From positions 248,001 through 312,000 of the forward strand of contig JAIWZP010000018.1 of assembly GCA_025201375.1 (NCBI GenBank): a stretch of 64,000 bases of DNA, read 5' to 3'. Source of the stretch: Gongronella butleri. Taxonomy: Eukaryota > Mucoromycota > Mucoromycetes > Mucorales > Cunninghamellaceae. The position numbers were made by a program, and so were the translations under genes. Within the stretch, counting starts at the first letter, position 1. Each line of letters starts with the position of its first letter. The notes beneath the pieces are model-generated. The model ran no database searches and was not told the origin of the DNA. It worked only from the letters and a program-made list of their open reading frames with translations. This document shows, one piece after another, positions 1 through 10,620 of this stretch.

Positions 1-330
1 TATCGAAAATCGTCGACTGCTCATCAACCAGTAAATGGATGACCTTCGCTTTTAGCATTTTTTCATGACTTCACCATGCGTCCCATTACGTGTTCAGTTT
101 GGTGGGATTCTGGCGACCGCATGTTTCAATTTTTGCTCAATGCAATCAAAAGTCGGCCAACCTTCTTGCGCGTGCCCCCAATGATTGGAAACAATTGATA
201 GTCGCGTCTCACTCGATTTTCTCGCTTGACATTTCAGATTTGGATGCATCCGGGGCTTTGATCTGCTTGAATGGTCCTCGAACAAATGGCAATTTTAGTG
301 AATTATTTTATCAAAAAGGATGAGAGGCAA
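1..330 (+). repeat. Dispersed repeat family A, copy 1 (cut by window edge)
   Basis: The first 80 bases resemble 7193-7275 and 56320-56405: a shared order of an 'aaaatcg' start, 'ttgctc', 'aaccag' and a T-rich stretch ending 'ctccatg' or 'caccatg'. This identifies the right-hand part of a repeat seen at least four more times in the window. The left part lies outside the window. The copy has no coding capacity that I can recognise. The right boundary is approximate, placed before the promoter of the helicase gene. Confidence 0.6.
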
Positions 331-467
331 TTTTAAACGCGCGACTGCGGCGCATTTATTGAGCGGAGTCTTTGCATACCAAGGGGAACAAGCGGACTGC
401 GGCTCTTTTCTTTTTTTTTTTTTTTCTTTCCTCCTTTGTCATTAGTAGTTTTCTCCCTTTCTTTTCC

Positions 468-1971
468 ATGGAGCCCTTTATTGAACATCAAATCAAGCTT
501 GTGGAAGAAGAGAAGCGCATTGATGTCGAAGATACGCAGCGGCTGCTCTCCATGTTCACGCCTGTTCAGCTGCAAAAGCGCGGTGTGGCGCTTTTAGGGC
601 TAAAAGTGACAGGTACGTGTTTCCACACACGCGTTCACGCGCGCGCAAATGACTTGCTCAAGTTTTTTTTCTGTTTGTAGGCATGCGCACGGGTCTAGGT
701 GGCAAGAGGTACTGCTGTATAGGAAGATAAAAGCGCGTTTGTTGTGCTCATCGCGTGTTTTTTTTTTTTTTAGTCTGGTGGATCTGGAGCTTGGGCTGAC
801 GAACAAGCAAGCGAGGGTGTTCCCGACGCACAAGTTTTCGACGGGCGACATTGTGGGCATTGACGAATACAAGCGCGACAAGCCGCCCAAGCACCAGCAG
901 CCCTTTTCGGGCGTGGTGGTTCGCGTGTCTGACACGAAAATCACGCTCGCGCTCTCCAAAGACGAGGATTTACCGGCCGAGATCCAGGAACGCTGCCAAA
1001 TGTAAGCCTTTTCATTGCACTCGTGCTTGGAGGCAGGGAATAATTGCTCAATCATCCACGCTTTTTTTCGTTTTAGCGTGAAACTCGCCAATAATGTCAC
1101 GTACGAGCGCATGATCAAGGCACTGGAGCGCTTGCGCAATAGTGTACAGAGCGAGTCCATTTCGGCGCTGACGCGCGTCCTTTTGGGTCAGGCAGCACCA
1201 TTGCCGCCGGCGCCAGTGGACGATATGGAGTGGTTTGATGACACGCTCAATGAATCGCAAAAGCAAGCTGTCCAATTTGCACTGGGGTCACAGGACATTG
1301 CACTCATCCATGGCCCGCCAGGGGTAAGACGGCGTGTGGTTGGCCAAAAATACACACAAAAAAAGGGCGTTTTTGAACCTTTTTTTTTCTTTGCTGGCTT
1401 TTGCCGTGTAGACTGGCAAGACGTACACGCTTGTGGAGATTATTCGGCAGCTTGCTGTGCGACAAAAGAAGCGCGTGCTTGTATGTGGCCCGTCCAACAT
1501 CTCTGTGGACAATCTTGTTGAGCGGCTCGCGCACCATCGCATGAATCTCGTGCGTGTGGGCCACCCGGCGCGTATCCTGCCTGCGGTGCTTGACCACTCG
1601 TTGGACATCATCACGCGCACGTGTGACTCGGGCCAGATTGTTGCCGATTTGCGAAAGGAGATGGATGATACCATGAACAAGGTCGGAAAAGCCAAAAATC
1701 GCTCGGATCGCAATGCGCTGTACGGCCACATCCGGGATTTGCGCAAGGACTACCGCACACGCGAGCGCAAGGTCGTCGACGAGGTCATTACAGGCGCGCA
1801 GGTCGTCATTTCCACGCTCAATGGGTAAAAAAACGGGACAAAAGACTCGAAATGCCAGCCATTGATCGCGATGTTCTTGGTTTTTTTTATCACTTAGGTG
1901 TGGGAGCAAGACGATGTTCAAGCGTGACTTTGATGTGGTGATCATTGACGAGGCGGCGCAGGCACTGGAAG

Positions 1972-2003
<32 letters not shown>

Positions 2004-2998
2004 AAAAGATTCAAGATGTTCATTTTTTTTTATGCGCAGCCGAGTGCTGGATGGCGCTGCAAATGGGCAAGCGCGCGATCCTTGCTGGTGACCATTGGCA
2101 GCTGCCGCCGACGGTCAAGACGCCTGCGCCGCGTACAAAAAAGCCATCGAGCTCGTCCAAATCGCCCCGGGGTCTATCGACGACGACGGATTTGACGGTG
2201 ACCCTGTTTGACCGGCTGCTGCAACTGCACGGTGGCAAGATCAAGCGGCTGCTCAATGTACAATATCGGATGCACGAGCAGATCATGGCGTTTAGCTCCA
2301 AGGAATTGTACGACAACAAACTGGTGGCCGACGAGAGCGTCGCGCACCGGCTTCTCCAAGACTTGCCAGATGTCGCAGTGTCCGAAAACACAGAGTCGCC
2401 CGTGGTGCTACTGGACACGAGCGACACGGGCCTTGGCCACGAAATCACAGATGACGATGCGGATCAAAGCAAGGCCAATGAGCGTGAGGTACAGCTTGCT
2501 GCCGCGCACGTCCAAGCATTGCTGCATGATGGTGTTGCCGAGGATCAAATTGGCATTATCACGCCGTATGCCGCACAGGTCAGCCGCCTCATCCGCGACA
2601 TCCGCCCGCATCATCCAGCCATTGAGATTGGCACCGTCGATGGCTTCCAGGGCCGCGAAAAGGAAGCGATCCTGCTTTCGCTCGTGCGCTCCAATGATGA
2701 TGGCGAGGTTGGCTTTTTGCAAGAGAAACGACGACTCAATGGTAAAAAAAAAAAAGAGAGAGAGAGAGAGAAAATAGGAAAAAAAAAAAGAAAGCGCGAT
2801 CCAAATTCTTTTTTTTTTTTCATAGTGGCCATGACACGCGCCAAGCGCCATTTATGCGTGATTTGCGACTCTGAGACGCTGGCCGGCAGCAAGGGTGGTC
2901 ACGGCACCGGATCACGCACGGATGGCGGCTTTCTCAAGCGTTGGGTCAATTGGCTGTGTGATGAAGCAGATCTGCGCTTTAGTGAAGACATTGTGTAG
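468..2998 (+). CDS. DNA/RNA helicase, Hcs1/IGHMBP2 (SMUBP2) type
   Basis: Superfamily 1B (Upf1-like) 5'-3' helicase. Eight exons: 468-612, 681-708, 774-1001, 1077-1323, 1412-1824, 1898-1971, 2040-2741, 2826-2998, all in phase, giving 669 aa. Walker A GPPGTGKT is split by intron 4. Walker B is IIDEAAQALE, followed by AGDHWQLPPT (motif III), a NVQYRMHEQIM motif, TVDGFQGREKEAILLSLV (motif V) and LNVAMTRAKRHL (motif VI). An N-terminal beta-barrel-like part precedes the core. The protein stops soon after the helicase core, so it lacks the R3H and AN1 domains of animal IGHMBP2 and resembles yeast Hcs1. The start ATG is chosen because it follows a T/C-rich leader and opens a helicase-like N-terminus (MEPFIEHQIKLVEEE). 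Exon 2 is only 28 nt. Likely role is nuclear or cytosolic unwinding linked to replication or translation, from family knowledge. Confidence 0.93.
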
Positions 2999-3140
2999 AA
3001 ACAAAAAAGTGGATTATAGAAATGGCAAATGCAATGAAATCCATTTAGTTTTGCAAGAATTGGGGGTGAATTGGGTGGAACATGACGCGTTCCCTTCATT
3101 TTTAATATACAACATGGGGGGAAGGGGGGAAATGACAAAT

Positions 3141-4725
3141 CTATTGGTAAGGGCAGGGCAAGATCTTGCCACGGCAGTCACCAAAGCCAATGCGGTGGCC
3201 GTCCTTGGCTTGGCAGTAGCCGGTCAAGTTGACCTCATCGCCATCCTGCAAGAAAGTACGCTCCAGACCGCCGGGCAGCGCCAGCTTCTTGGTGCCATTC
3301 CACGACAATTCCAAAAAGGAGCCGTATTCAGACTCATTCTAATTATTATGCAAAAGAGCGTGTCAGGTTCCCATTCCTTTTTTTTTTCCTTTTTTTGCAT
3401 CCGACTTACGGGGCCAGAGAGTGTGCCGGTGCCGCACATGTCGCCTGATCGCATGTTACAGCCATTGACGGTGTGATGAGCGAGCTGTTGCATGATGGAC
3501 CAGTACATGTACTTGAGGTTGGAGGTGGCCACGGTGTGGAATTCCGACGACTCAGCGGCTAGTATTGAAAAAAAAAAAAATAAGCTTTTTGCCCCCTCTT
3601 TTTTTTTTTTTTAATTTTACTCACGTTTCAATTGAACCTCCAAGTTGACGTCGTAGGCCGAAGGCTGGGATTCTTTGAGATAAGGCAAAGGTTCGGGCGA
3701 GGCTTGCGAGGGGCCGTCGACGAGGAAAGGTTCCAATGCGTCGAGGGTGACGATCCAGGGCGAGATGGTTGTGCCAAAGTTCTTTCCCAAAAAGGGGCCG
3801 AGGGGCACGTATTCCCATGCCTGAATGTCGCGTGCGCTCCAGTCGTTCATCAAGACCAAGCCAAAGATATGGTCCTTTGCGTCGGCCACGTCAATGCGCT
3901 GGCCGAGCTTGTTGCCCTTGCCGACGAACCAGCCAACCTCCAATTCAATGTCCAATCGTGCGCTGGGGGCGAAGAACGGTTGTGTCTTGTTGGTGGGGGT
4001 GACGCGCTGGCCGGCAGGGCGGATGATGTCTGTGCCGGAAACAACCACAGACGACGCGCGGCCGTGGTAACCCACAGGGATGTGAAGCCAATTGGGCTGA
4101 AGCGCATTGTCCTTGCCACGGAACATGATACCAACATTCGTCGCGTGCTCGCGGCTGCAGTAAAAGTCCGTGTAATCGCCAATGTTCGCGGGAAGGTGCA
4201 TCTGCGCCTCCGACTGGAGCACAAGCGCGTCCTCACGCACAGCCTGGTTGTCACGCAGCTCCGCATTGTTGCTGGACAACAGCTCCTGTACACGCCCACG
4301 CGTCGCGCGCCACACAGGGCGACCCAATCCCATGAATTCATTCAAAGTCGACTAAAAAAAAAGTCGAACAAAAAAATTCATGATCAATTTGCCTCGCTTG
4401 TTCATTCGGCCATTTATTCTTCTTTACCTGGCTGAACACCTGGCCATCACAGCCCTCAATGTTCAAGAGACCGGCCTTGACCAACGAGGACAAATCAAGA
4501 ATGTGCTCGCCAATGGCCACACCAACGCGGGGCTGGACCTAATGAAAGGGAATAAAAAAAAAACAATGGCATCAGATTTGCCGCGTCCCCCTTCCCCACA
4601 CGTTCAAAATGGATATTTTTTGTGCCTTTTTTTACCTTGGTCTTGGTGGAGAAAATACCAAAGGGCAAGTTTTGAATAGGGAAGTGCGAGTCTTGAGCCA
4701 CGGGAATAAAGCTTTCGAGAGCCAT
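3141..4725 (-). CDS. Fumarylacetoacetase
   Basis: Last enzyme of tyrosine/phenylalanine catabolism: hydrolyses fumarylacetoacetate to fumarate and acetoacetate in the cytosol. Five exons on the minus strand: 4725-4636, 4538-4428, 4351-3625, 3558-3410, 3338-3141, all phase-consistent, 424 aa (animal enzymes about 419). Visible family features are the N-terminal SH3-like part starting [20 protein letters not shown], then [16 protein letters not shown] with the catalytic His region, [29 protein letters not shown] (metal-binding Glu), [19 protein letters not shown], and [13 protein letters not shown] near the C-terminus. The predicted end reads GKILPCPYQ, close to the usual family C-terminus. No neighbouring tyrosine-pathway gene is present. 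Confidence 0.95.
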
Positions 4726-5292
4726 TTTTAATATATTGGTGAGTGTGCGAAGAAAGAAAAGAAAACAAAGAAGCAAAAGGGGCTAAAAAACAAAAAAAGA
4801 ATGCTTTAAAGCACGCATTTTTTGCATTGAAAGATCGTGAGAAAAATGAGCGGGTCCGAAACACGGCACTGCCCTTCCGTTGGCTTGCTCTCCCATTCCG
4901 AGACGCCCAGCCTCAGCAAAATTCATTGTGGTGCCTGACCATTGCATTTCTTTCTCTCTCCCATGCAATCCAATGGACCATCTTTTGCATCCTTTAAACA
5001 TCTTTTTAGCTGCATTGCTGTATTCCTTTGGTCATACACCAACGCGTGCTCGTGGTGATTCTATCCCAAGGCTCGGATCACAAAAAATAAAAGCTCGGAA
5101 CCAAGATGGAGCGGGGCTCGGCACGCCAGGCCAACTTTGCGAATCTTGTTCCGTTGCACGCTCATTGGCTGGCTGGCACCTCGATCCACAATAGCCCTCC
5201 CATTGCCCCTCCCTCATCCTCTCTCCTAGACCAATTCGTCCGTGCCCTGATTTCTTTTTTTTTTTAACTCAATTCATGCAACAAGACGTGTT
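4726..5292. other. Intergenic, upstream region of fumarylacetoacetase
   Basis: 567 bp between the stop of prefoldin 2 and the start of fumarylacetoacetase, both on the minus strand. It should contain the FAH promoter. CCAAT-type pentamers occur near 4969 and, on the opposite strand, near 5163. No conserved ORF is seen. Confidence 0.4.
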
Positions 5293-5918
5293 TTATTGGC
5301 GGCTGACGACCTGGATATTGTGCTTCTTTTGGAATTCCATAAACTCTTGTTCCTTGCGCTTGTACGATTGCAATAGTGATTGAATGACCTGTTGGATCTA
5401 TGGAAATAGCGCACGCGTTAGCCCTCGCAACACACGTGTAAAAGGTGCCAATGGCATCCATTTGCTAATCCTTACACCACCATAGTTGGTTTCTAATGCT
5501 GGAAGCACCTCCTTGACGGTGCGCTCGACCAACACACCACCCACCATGCGGAAACACTTGCGCTCGGGCTCCAATGGCGAGATGCTGTCAATGACAAGCC
5601 TAGGTGTTAAAAAAAAATGTGAGCAATACGCGTTTTTTCGTTTTTTCGTGGCATTTCGTTTGTCATCTTGCCAAGATCCTTACTTGTGCTCCTCAACCTC
5701 GGACTCGAGCTCGCCGATCTTTTGAGCTAGAGACTGCAGCTCGTTCTTGTATTGGTTGTACTATGAATCGCCAACGAAAAAGAGGCAAAACAGGTTGTAA
5801 ATATTTTGAAACGGGGTTTTTCACGCTGTCCACTCGGATGCACGTGCACCCAATTGTCTCCCAAACCTACCTGTTGAGTCAGTTCCGCGTCGCTGGGCTT
5901 CTTGTTGCTGCTGGACAT
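5293..5918 (-). CDS. Prefoldin subunit 2
   Basis: Beta-type subunit of the hexameric prefoldin chaperone that hands actin and tubulin to CCT in the cytosol. Four exons: 5918-5871, 5760-5684, 5599-5476, 5397-5293, giving 117 aa, normal for the family. The hallmark block KCFRMVGGVLVERTVKEVLP sits in the middle, flanked by coiled-coil helices (YNQYKNELQSLAQKIGELES on one side, VIQSLLQSYKRKEQEFMEF on the other). The start MSSSNKKPSDAELTQQ gives a short natural N-terminus. The stop codon TAA lies inside an AATAAA hexamer (5292-5297, minus strand), so the polyadenylation signal, if used, overlaps the stop. Confidence 0.95.
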
Positions 5919-6689
5919 TGTAAAAAGTGACAGGTACGCGCGATGGCAAAGGGGAGAAGACGAAGAAAGAAGAGTGGAGTCACTCCAATTCAAGCAAACC
6001 TCGGACACCCGTTTTCAATGTCCGGCCCAATCAAAGCGGGATGTTACTGATGCCTCGTCCCCCTTTTTTGCCACGCTTCCATTCCCATTTCTGCTCTTTT
6101 TACTGCGATTTTCCCCAATGAACGCATTTAAACACGTTTCAATGCGTTCAAAGCGTGTATTTCAATTGCAATGAAACAAGGGCGAGCAAAGTCACTGAAT
6201 CAGGCGTTTTTTTTATCAAGTTGTGTATTGTTTCCGGATCATCGCGAGATGACAAGGCAAGAAAATCAATCGCTGATCGCCATTTCTAGGCAAGCACTTC
6301 ATCTATTATGGTTTTTGTAGCGCAGCACGCGATCAGCCTATGCATAAAGCACTTGACAGACATTTGATGGCTATCAGCTCAAACAGAATTGAGCAACGCG
6401 CCAAAATACCAAAAAAAAAAAAAACATTCATTCGAGATTGGCTAGGGTTACAGTGATACGATCTATTTCAAACCTGGCATTCGTGATCTCTCGTCCGAGC
6501 GAGAGCAATGATTATAATAGCATCGTGGAATAAGTCTTTTGCAATCGCGCTCTTTTGTTACAAAAGATGCAATTTACCTACAAATCGCTCATTTAGAAAA
6601 AAACAAGCTGGCCAATGCCCGAGAAATATGAAATTGTCGCGTTTCAGCATCTTCTCTTTCGAATGAGCCCACCCTGGGGGCACCTCTGC
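5919..6689. other. Intergenic without recognised genes
   Basis: AT-richer sequence upstream of prefoldin 2 with short homopolymers and no ORF that looks coding on either strand. The first ~150 bp presumably hold the prefoldin 2 promoter. The rest runs into a family A repeat. Confidence 0.4.
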
Positions 6690-7480
6690 CGCTAGATCGC
6701 GAGCAACCACCATTTTCGAAAATCGCAGATTTTCCAAGGGGTGCAGTCGAGGATTTGAAAACGACCAAATTTAGGTCGTCAGATCGCCACGCCATTCAAC
6801 TACATGGTTATGTCACCCCAATAACCGATACAGATGCAATAAAAAAAGAGGGTGCATTGGCTGGTTTCCGTGTAAATTGCAATTTGCCTCTTTTTTTCGC
6901 CTCAAGTCAAAGTCGACTAAAATTGGCCACAGAGCCGCGAAACAGAGACCATCAGAAAGGCCACGGTTTGTTGCGTACGTGGATGTCGATGATCATTGCA
7001 AAAAGTGAGTGACAGGCAGAATTGATATGAACGGACCGTTTGCGGGGCAACTCTGACGCGTGAAAACCCGCGTCAGACGTCGCGTGGCACGCGTCTAATC
7101 CTTATCAGTTCCACTCACATGGGACTTCTCTTGCTGGTGAATGCATCGGCGTGGCTCTACGGACGCGTTTTTCCCGTGCAATTCGCGCTTGAAGTTTAAT
7201 CTAAAATCGCGAATTGCTCGTTAACCAGCAGGTTGACCTCACTCTTTTTTGATGTTTTCCGTAGTGTCTCCATGTGTTGTCTCTTGTGTGCGAGTTTGGA
7301 GAAAATCTGAAGACCCATTTTTTCAATTTTGGTATTGGGCGCTCGCCACGACTAAAATTTTATTTGCGTGTGGCGCACCTCAATGTCTTTTAACACCTTG
7401 CATGTTGGGTGCCCCTCGAGGTTTCTAGCCCGCCATTTCACGTTGCAACATATTTTGGGTCGTTGACGTGGCTGTTTGAT
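6690..7480 (+). repeat. Dispersed repeat family A, copy 2 (most complete)
   Basis: Shares an ordered series of blocks with 20040-20560 and 55830-56600, and inverted with 9960-10620. The blocks are 'gattttccaaggggtgcagt', a region ending in 'gccattca' plus 'acatggt', 'cgcctcaagtc', 'ggatgtcgatgatcattgc', 'ggcgtggctctac' and 'cccattttttcaatttt'. Copies are roughly 70-80 percent alike by eye. No transposase, reverse transcriptase, target-site duplication or terminal repeat is obvious, so it looks like a non-autonomous or long-decayed element. Confidence 0.7.
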
Positions 7481-7994
7481 ATAATTTAAGTTGCCCTTTT
7501 GTTAAAATGGAACATTTGGGGCGTTTCTCCTTGTATGCTGGTGTAAATGGTCTCAAATTTGGACCAAATAACAGTGGCGGCATAAGATCCGACGCTCGAC
7601 AGCCGCTCCAAGCCTTGCGACCATGCTCAAAAGGGCTCATTCACGCGCCCTGGCGTTCCCGTCGCGCTGCGACTCTTTTTTCCCACTCGTCACCCATGCC
7701 AATGGCATCATGCCGAGCAGATGTCTCGCTTTTTTTCCATTTTTTTTCCTAGATCCTGCAGCTGCACGTCCAACCTCCTTGTTTTGATTTTTATCCCAGG
7801 TACAAGTATGGCTGGCACGCGCAATTTCCCCTCCAAAATGAAAAAGAAAGAGAGATTGCTCAATTGCGCTCGACCAGCCGGGCATGTCACCTGACGCGTG
7901 ACGCGCGGTGCATCTGCGGCTTCTCGTAGTTCCCTGGGCGACCATGAAGAAAAAAAAAGAAGCTAAATGGACGGAAAACAGCATCTCGATTGGT

Positions 7995-9239
7995 TTATTC
8001 ATCAAAGTTGAGATCAAAGGTGTAAGTGTCCGGCATGCAGGGAAGAAATTCGCAGCTCTTGACTGACTTGCAAGTGGTGACAGTGATCAAACACATCCGC
8101 AGGCACTCCACGGCGGTTTCAATCGGCTCGATGATGTGGCCGTCTCCATGAGGGTCCCATTCTTCTTCTGGCCAATCGTCTCGGCCCGCCTGGAGTCCAA
8201 TCAAAAAGGAAAACAGGCTTTGCGTGTCTGTGACAGACAGCTCCTTGTACAATTCGTCGGCAAATTGATCGTCGAACCCTTCCAAGCCGCGGCGGACATA
8301 CACTCGCGTTGCTGCACCCAGAGCATATGATGAATCTTGTAGCACAATGTGCACTCGAGGCTGCTGGAGAATCCAATCGTGCTGTATATCCATGCACGCA
8401 TACTCCAAGTTCTCCAATGGCAGCGACCACCAAACAAAACGTCCATCTCTGGCCAATCTATCCTGTAACACGCTTTTTAGAGGAGCCACCCACGTATTCG
8501 CATGATCTGAGTCATCAAAGGAACGATTTCCATTGCCGCAGAACAACGTCAAGCGCTTGACGAGAGGACAAACGCGAAAGAATTGCTCTAGACCTGTAGA
8601 TGTGCAGCCTTCGCAGTCGACAAGGCAGAGACAACTCAACCTGGGAAGGCCGGCGCTGCCATCCAATTCACCGAGTCGAATCCAGCCCAGAAAGAGACCT
8701 CTGAGTGCAGGCATGCTCTTGGCAATCAACGATAAAGAAACAGAAGTGGCGAAATCACCGCTGAGGCCTTGGAAATCCAGTCTGGTCACCATGTTTGGCT
8801 GCATGGTTGAAATTAGTGTTTGGAAATGATGATCATACATCTGAAGAATCACGTCCCGAAGTGAGGGAAGTGATACGAGGCGTGCCAAAGGAATGAGGTT
8901 CAAATCATCGGCATGGGGTGGCATGTTTGGATAAAAAGTGCATTGAAATTCACGAAGGCGGTCGAGATACGGCAGCAAAGCAGAAAGTTCATTCAGCATA
9001 CGCACAGACGCGCCGTAATCCAATTTTTCCACAACAAAAGGTGACACGGTGGGAGTTTCAAGCAAATTGACCAAATTTTGTTGTTTTTCTCGGCTGTAGA
9101 CAATGATGGTCATTTTTTGGCAAAGCATCCCAGTCGCTGCGCCGCACACAGCGCGACAAATCGATCGCACTTGGATGAGGTCGTTCACGCGCAGGTAGGC
9201 AAAGATGGAACGCAGGATTTCATTGGGAAGTCGATCCAT
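7995..9239 (-). CDS. F-box protein with leucine-rich C-terminal part
   Basis: Single-exon gene, 414 aa. The first 45 residues (MDRLPNEILRSIFAYL, then NDLIQVRSICRAV) form a clear F-box, which docks onto Skp1 in SCF ubiquitin ligases. The rest has irregular leucine-rich segments such as LVSLPSLRDVILQMYDH and LPRLSCLCLVDCEGC, as expected for substrate-binding LRRs. Substrate unknown. The frame is open for 66 codons upstream, but that stretch is T/C-rich leader like those before other starts here, so the F-box Met is preferred. An AATAAA hexamer overlaps the stop codon. The gene is isolated between two repeat copies. Such F-box/LRR genes are often expanded families in fungi. Confidence 0.85.
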   Translation of the reverse strand: MDRLPNEILRSIFAYLRVNDLIQVRSICRAVCGAATGMLCQKMTIIVYSREKQQNLVNLLETPTVSPFVVEKLDYGASVRMLNELSALLPYLDRLREFQCTFYPNMPPHADDLNLIPLARLVSLPSLRDVILQMYDHHFQTLISTMQPNMVTRLDFQGLSGDFATSVSLSLIAKSMPALRGLFLGWIRLGELDGSAGLPRLSCLCLVDCEGCTSTGLEQFFRVCPLVKRLTLFCGNGNRSFDDSDHANTWVAPLKSVLQDRLARDGRFVWWSLPLENLEYACMDIQHDWILQQPRVHIVLQDSSYALGAATRVYVRRGLEGFDDQFADELYKELSVTDTQSLFSFLIGLQAGRDDWPEEEWDPHGDGHIIEPIETAVECLRMCLITVTTCKSVKSCEFLPCMPDTYTFDLNFDE

Positions 9240-9959
9240 TTTGACAAAAAAAATAAAAAGGGAGTGTGAGGGAGAGGAGAGAAAGGGAAAGAGAGGGAAA
9301 GAGAGGGAAAGGGGAACGACGAAAAAAAGACAAGTCAAAATGGAAAAAGGGCGTGACGAGCGGAGTCGGTGTTTCAAGCGCCCTACTACTTGGCATGAAT
9401 GAAACGATCTCAGGCGAAGCAAATGATCAATGATCATCTACAATTGTTCATTTTCCATTGCCGTGCGCCATGGACACGATTAATATTGTTTCACAAGGCG
9501 TCAATTTGCTGAGAGAGCCAACTTTGGTGATCTGGAAGCTGGCAAATATTCGTTTTGCCATGTTATTTTTCTTTGCGCGGCCGCAGCTTCTTTTCTGTAC
9601 GCGGCAGAAGTGCTAGCCGGCACTGAGCATCATCTCATCATTCACATTTGGTACATTTCTATAAGCTATGTTTCGAGAAAATGGAAAAAAAAGCACGGCA
9701 CTGATCAATTTTGTACTTTTTTGCATTGTGCGTCCTCATCCTATTATTCAATTCAATCGGTAGTTGGTGGATTGGATAGACCTCATCTGAAGCAACATCT
9801 TTGTCGCTCACAGCTCAGCTGTCGCGTTGTTTTGGGGAGAATCACACACAAATGAAAAATTGGCCGTGTCAAGACCTCGAATCAAAAATTGAAAATCATG
9901 TCGCCAGAATTGCACCAAACTTGTCCACAAAGAGGATCGCATCGAGAAACGACGAAAAT
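9240..9959. other. Intergenic, F-box promoter side
   Basis: Begins with a purine-rich (plus strand) tract at 9270-9330 that is the T/C-rich leader of the minus-strand F-box gene. The remainder has no conserved ORF or RNA that I can recognise. Confidence 0.4.
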
Positions 9960-10620
9960 TGACAAAAAGAAGCAAGCCTTATCAGCTCGTTGACGATCTA
10001 TGAGCCATTTTTGTAGAAACTTGGCAGGTGAATTGCACCTGAAAAACGCGCTCCAAGACCACTTTTGACGCGTCTACCAGCAAGTCTTGGGTCAGTTGCT
10101 TAGTTTTGATGGGGAGCAGGCGGGTGTAGCGCGAAGTTTGACGCGCTTTTCCACGCGTTGAAAAAGTTATATGATTTTGAAACCGTGTCAAAATGCTCAA
10201 AAATCACTTTTTTAATGGATCATAATGTCCACATTTGCAGCAAGCCATGCTCTTTCTGATGGTGCGCGTTTCACGGAGATGCAGGCATTTTTCGTTGAAA
10301 TCGCCTTGAGACGAAAAAAAAGAGGCAAATTGCGTTTTACGCGACAACCCGTCAATGCACCCCTGGTTTTATTTGATTTTCTTTGGTGAATACGGGTGGT
10401 TTTGCATGTGTGTAAAAAGGTGTGGCGATCTGAGGACCAAATATTTGTCTTTTCAAATCTTCGACTGCACCCCTTGGAAAATCCGTGGTTTTGAAAATGG
10501 TGATTGCGCTACAACAAATAGCCGGAGCGCCCTGCGGGTTGGCTTGTTTGAACGAGAAACGATGGAATAACAGGTTCAATGAGGTGTTTTCCTTGGAGGC
10601 TGCCAATCCATTGACAACTA
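9960..10620 (-). repeat. Dispersed repeat family A, copy 3 (inverted)
   Basis: Carries the family A blocks in reverse order and complement. Examples are 'gcaccccttggaaaatc' near 10469, 'gaggcaaattgcgttttacg' near 10322 and 'aattgcacctgaaaaacgcg' near 10031. The copy is diverged. No coding content. Confidence 0.65.

Noticed and set aside
1304..2023. 239-aa antisense frame across the helicase gene
   Set aside because: It mirrors the coding strand of a clear helicase and includes translated homopolymers.
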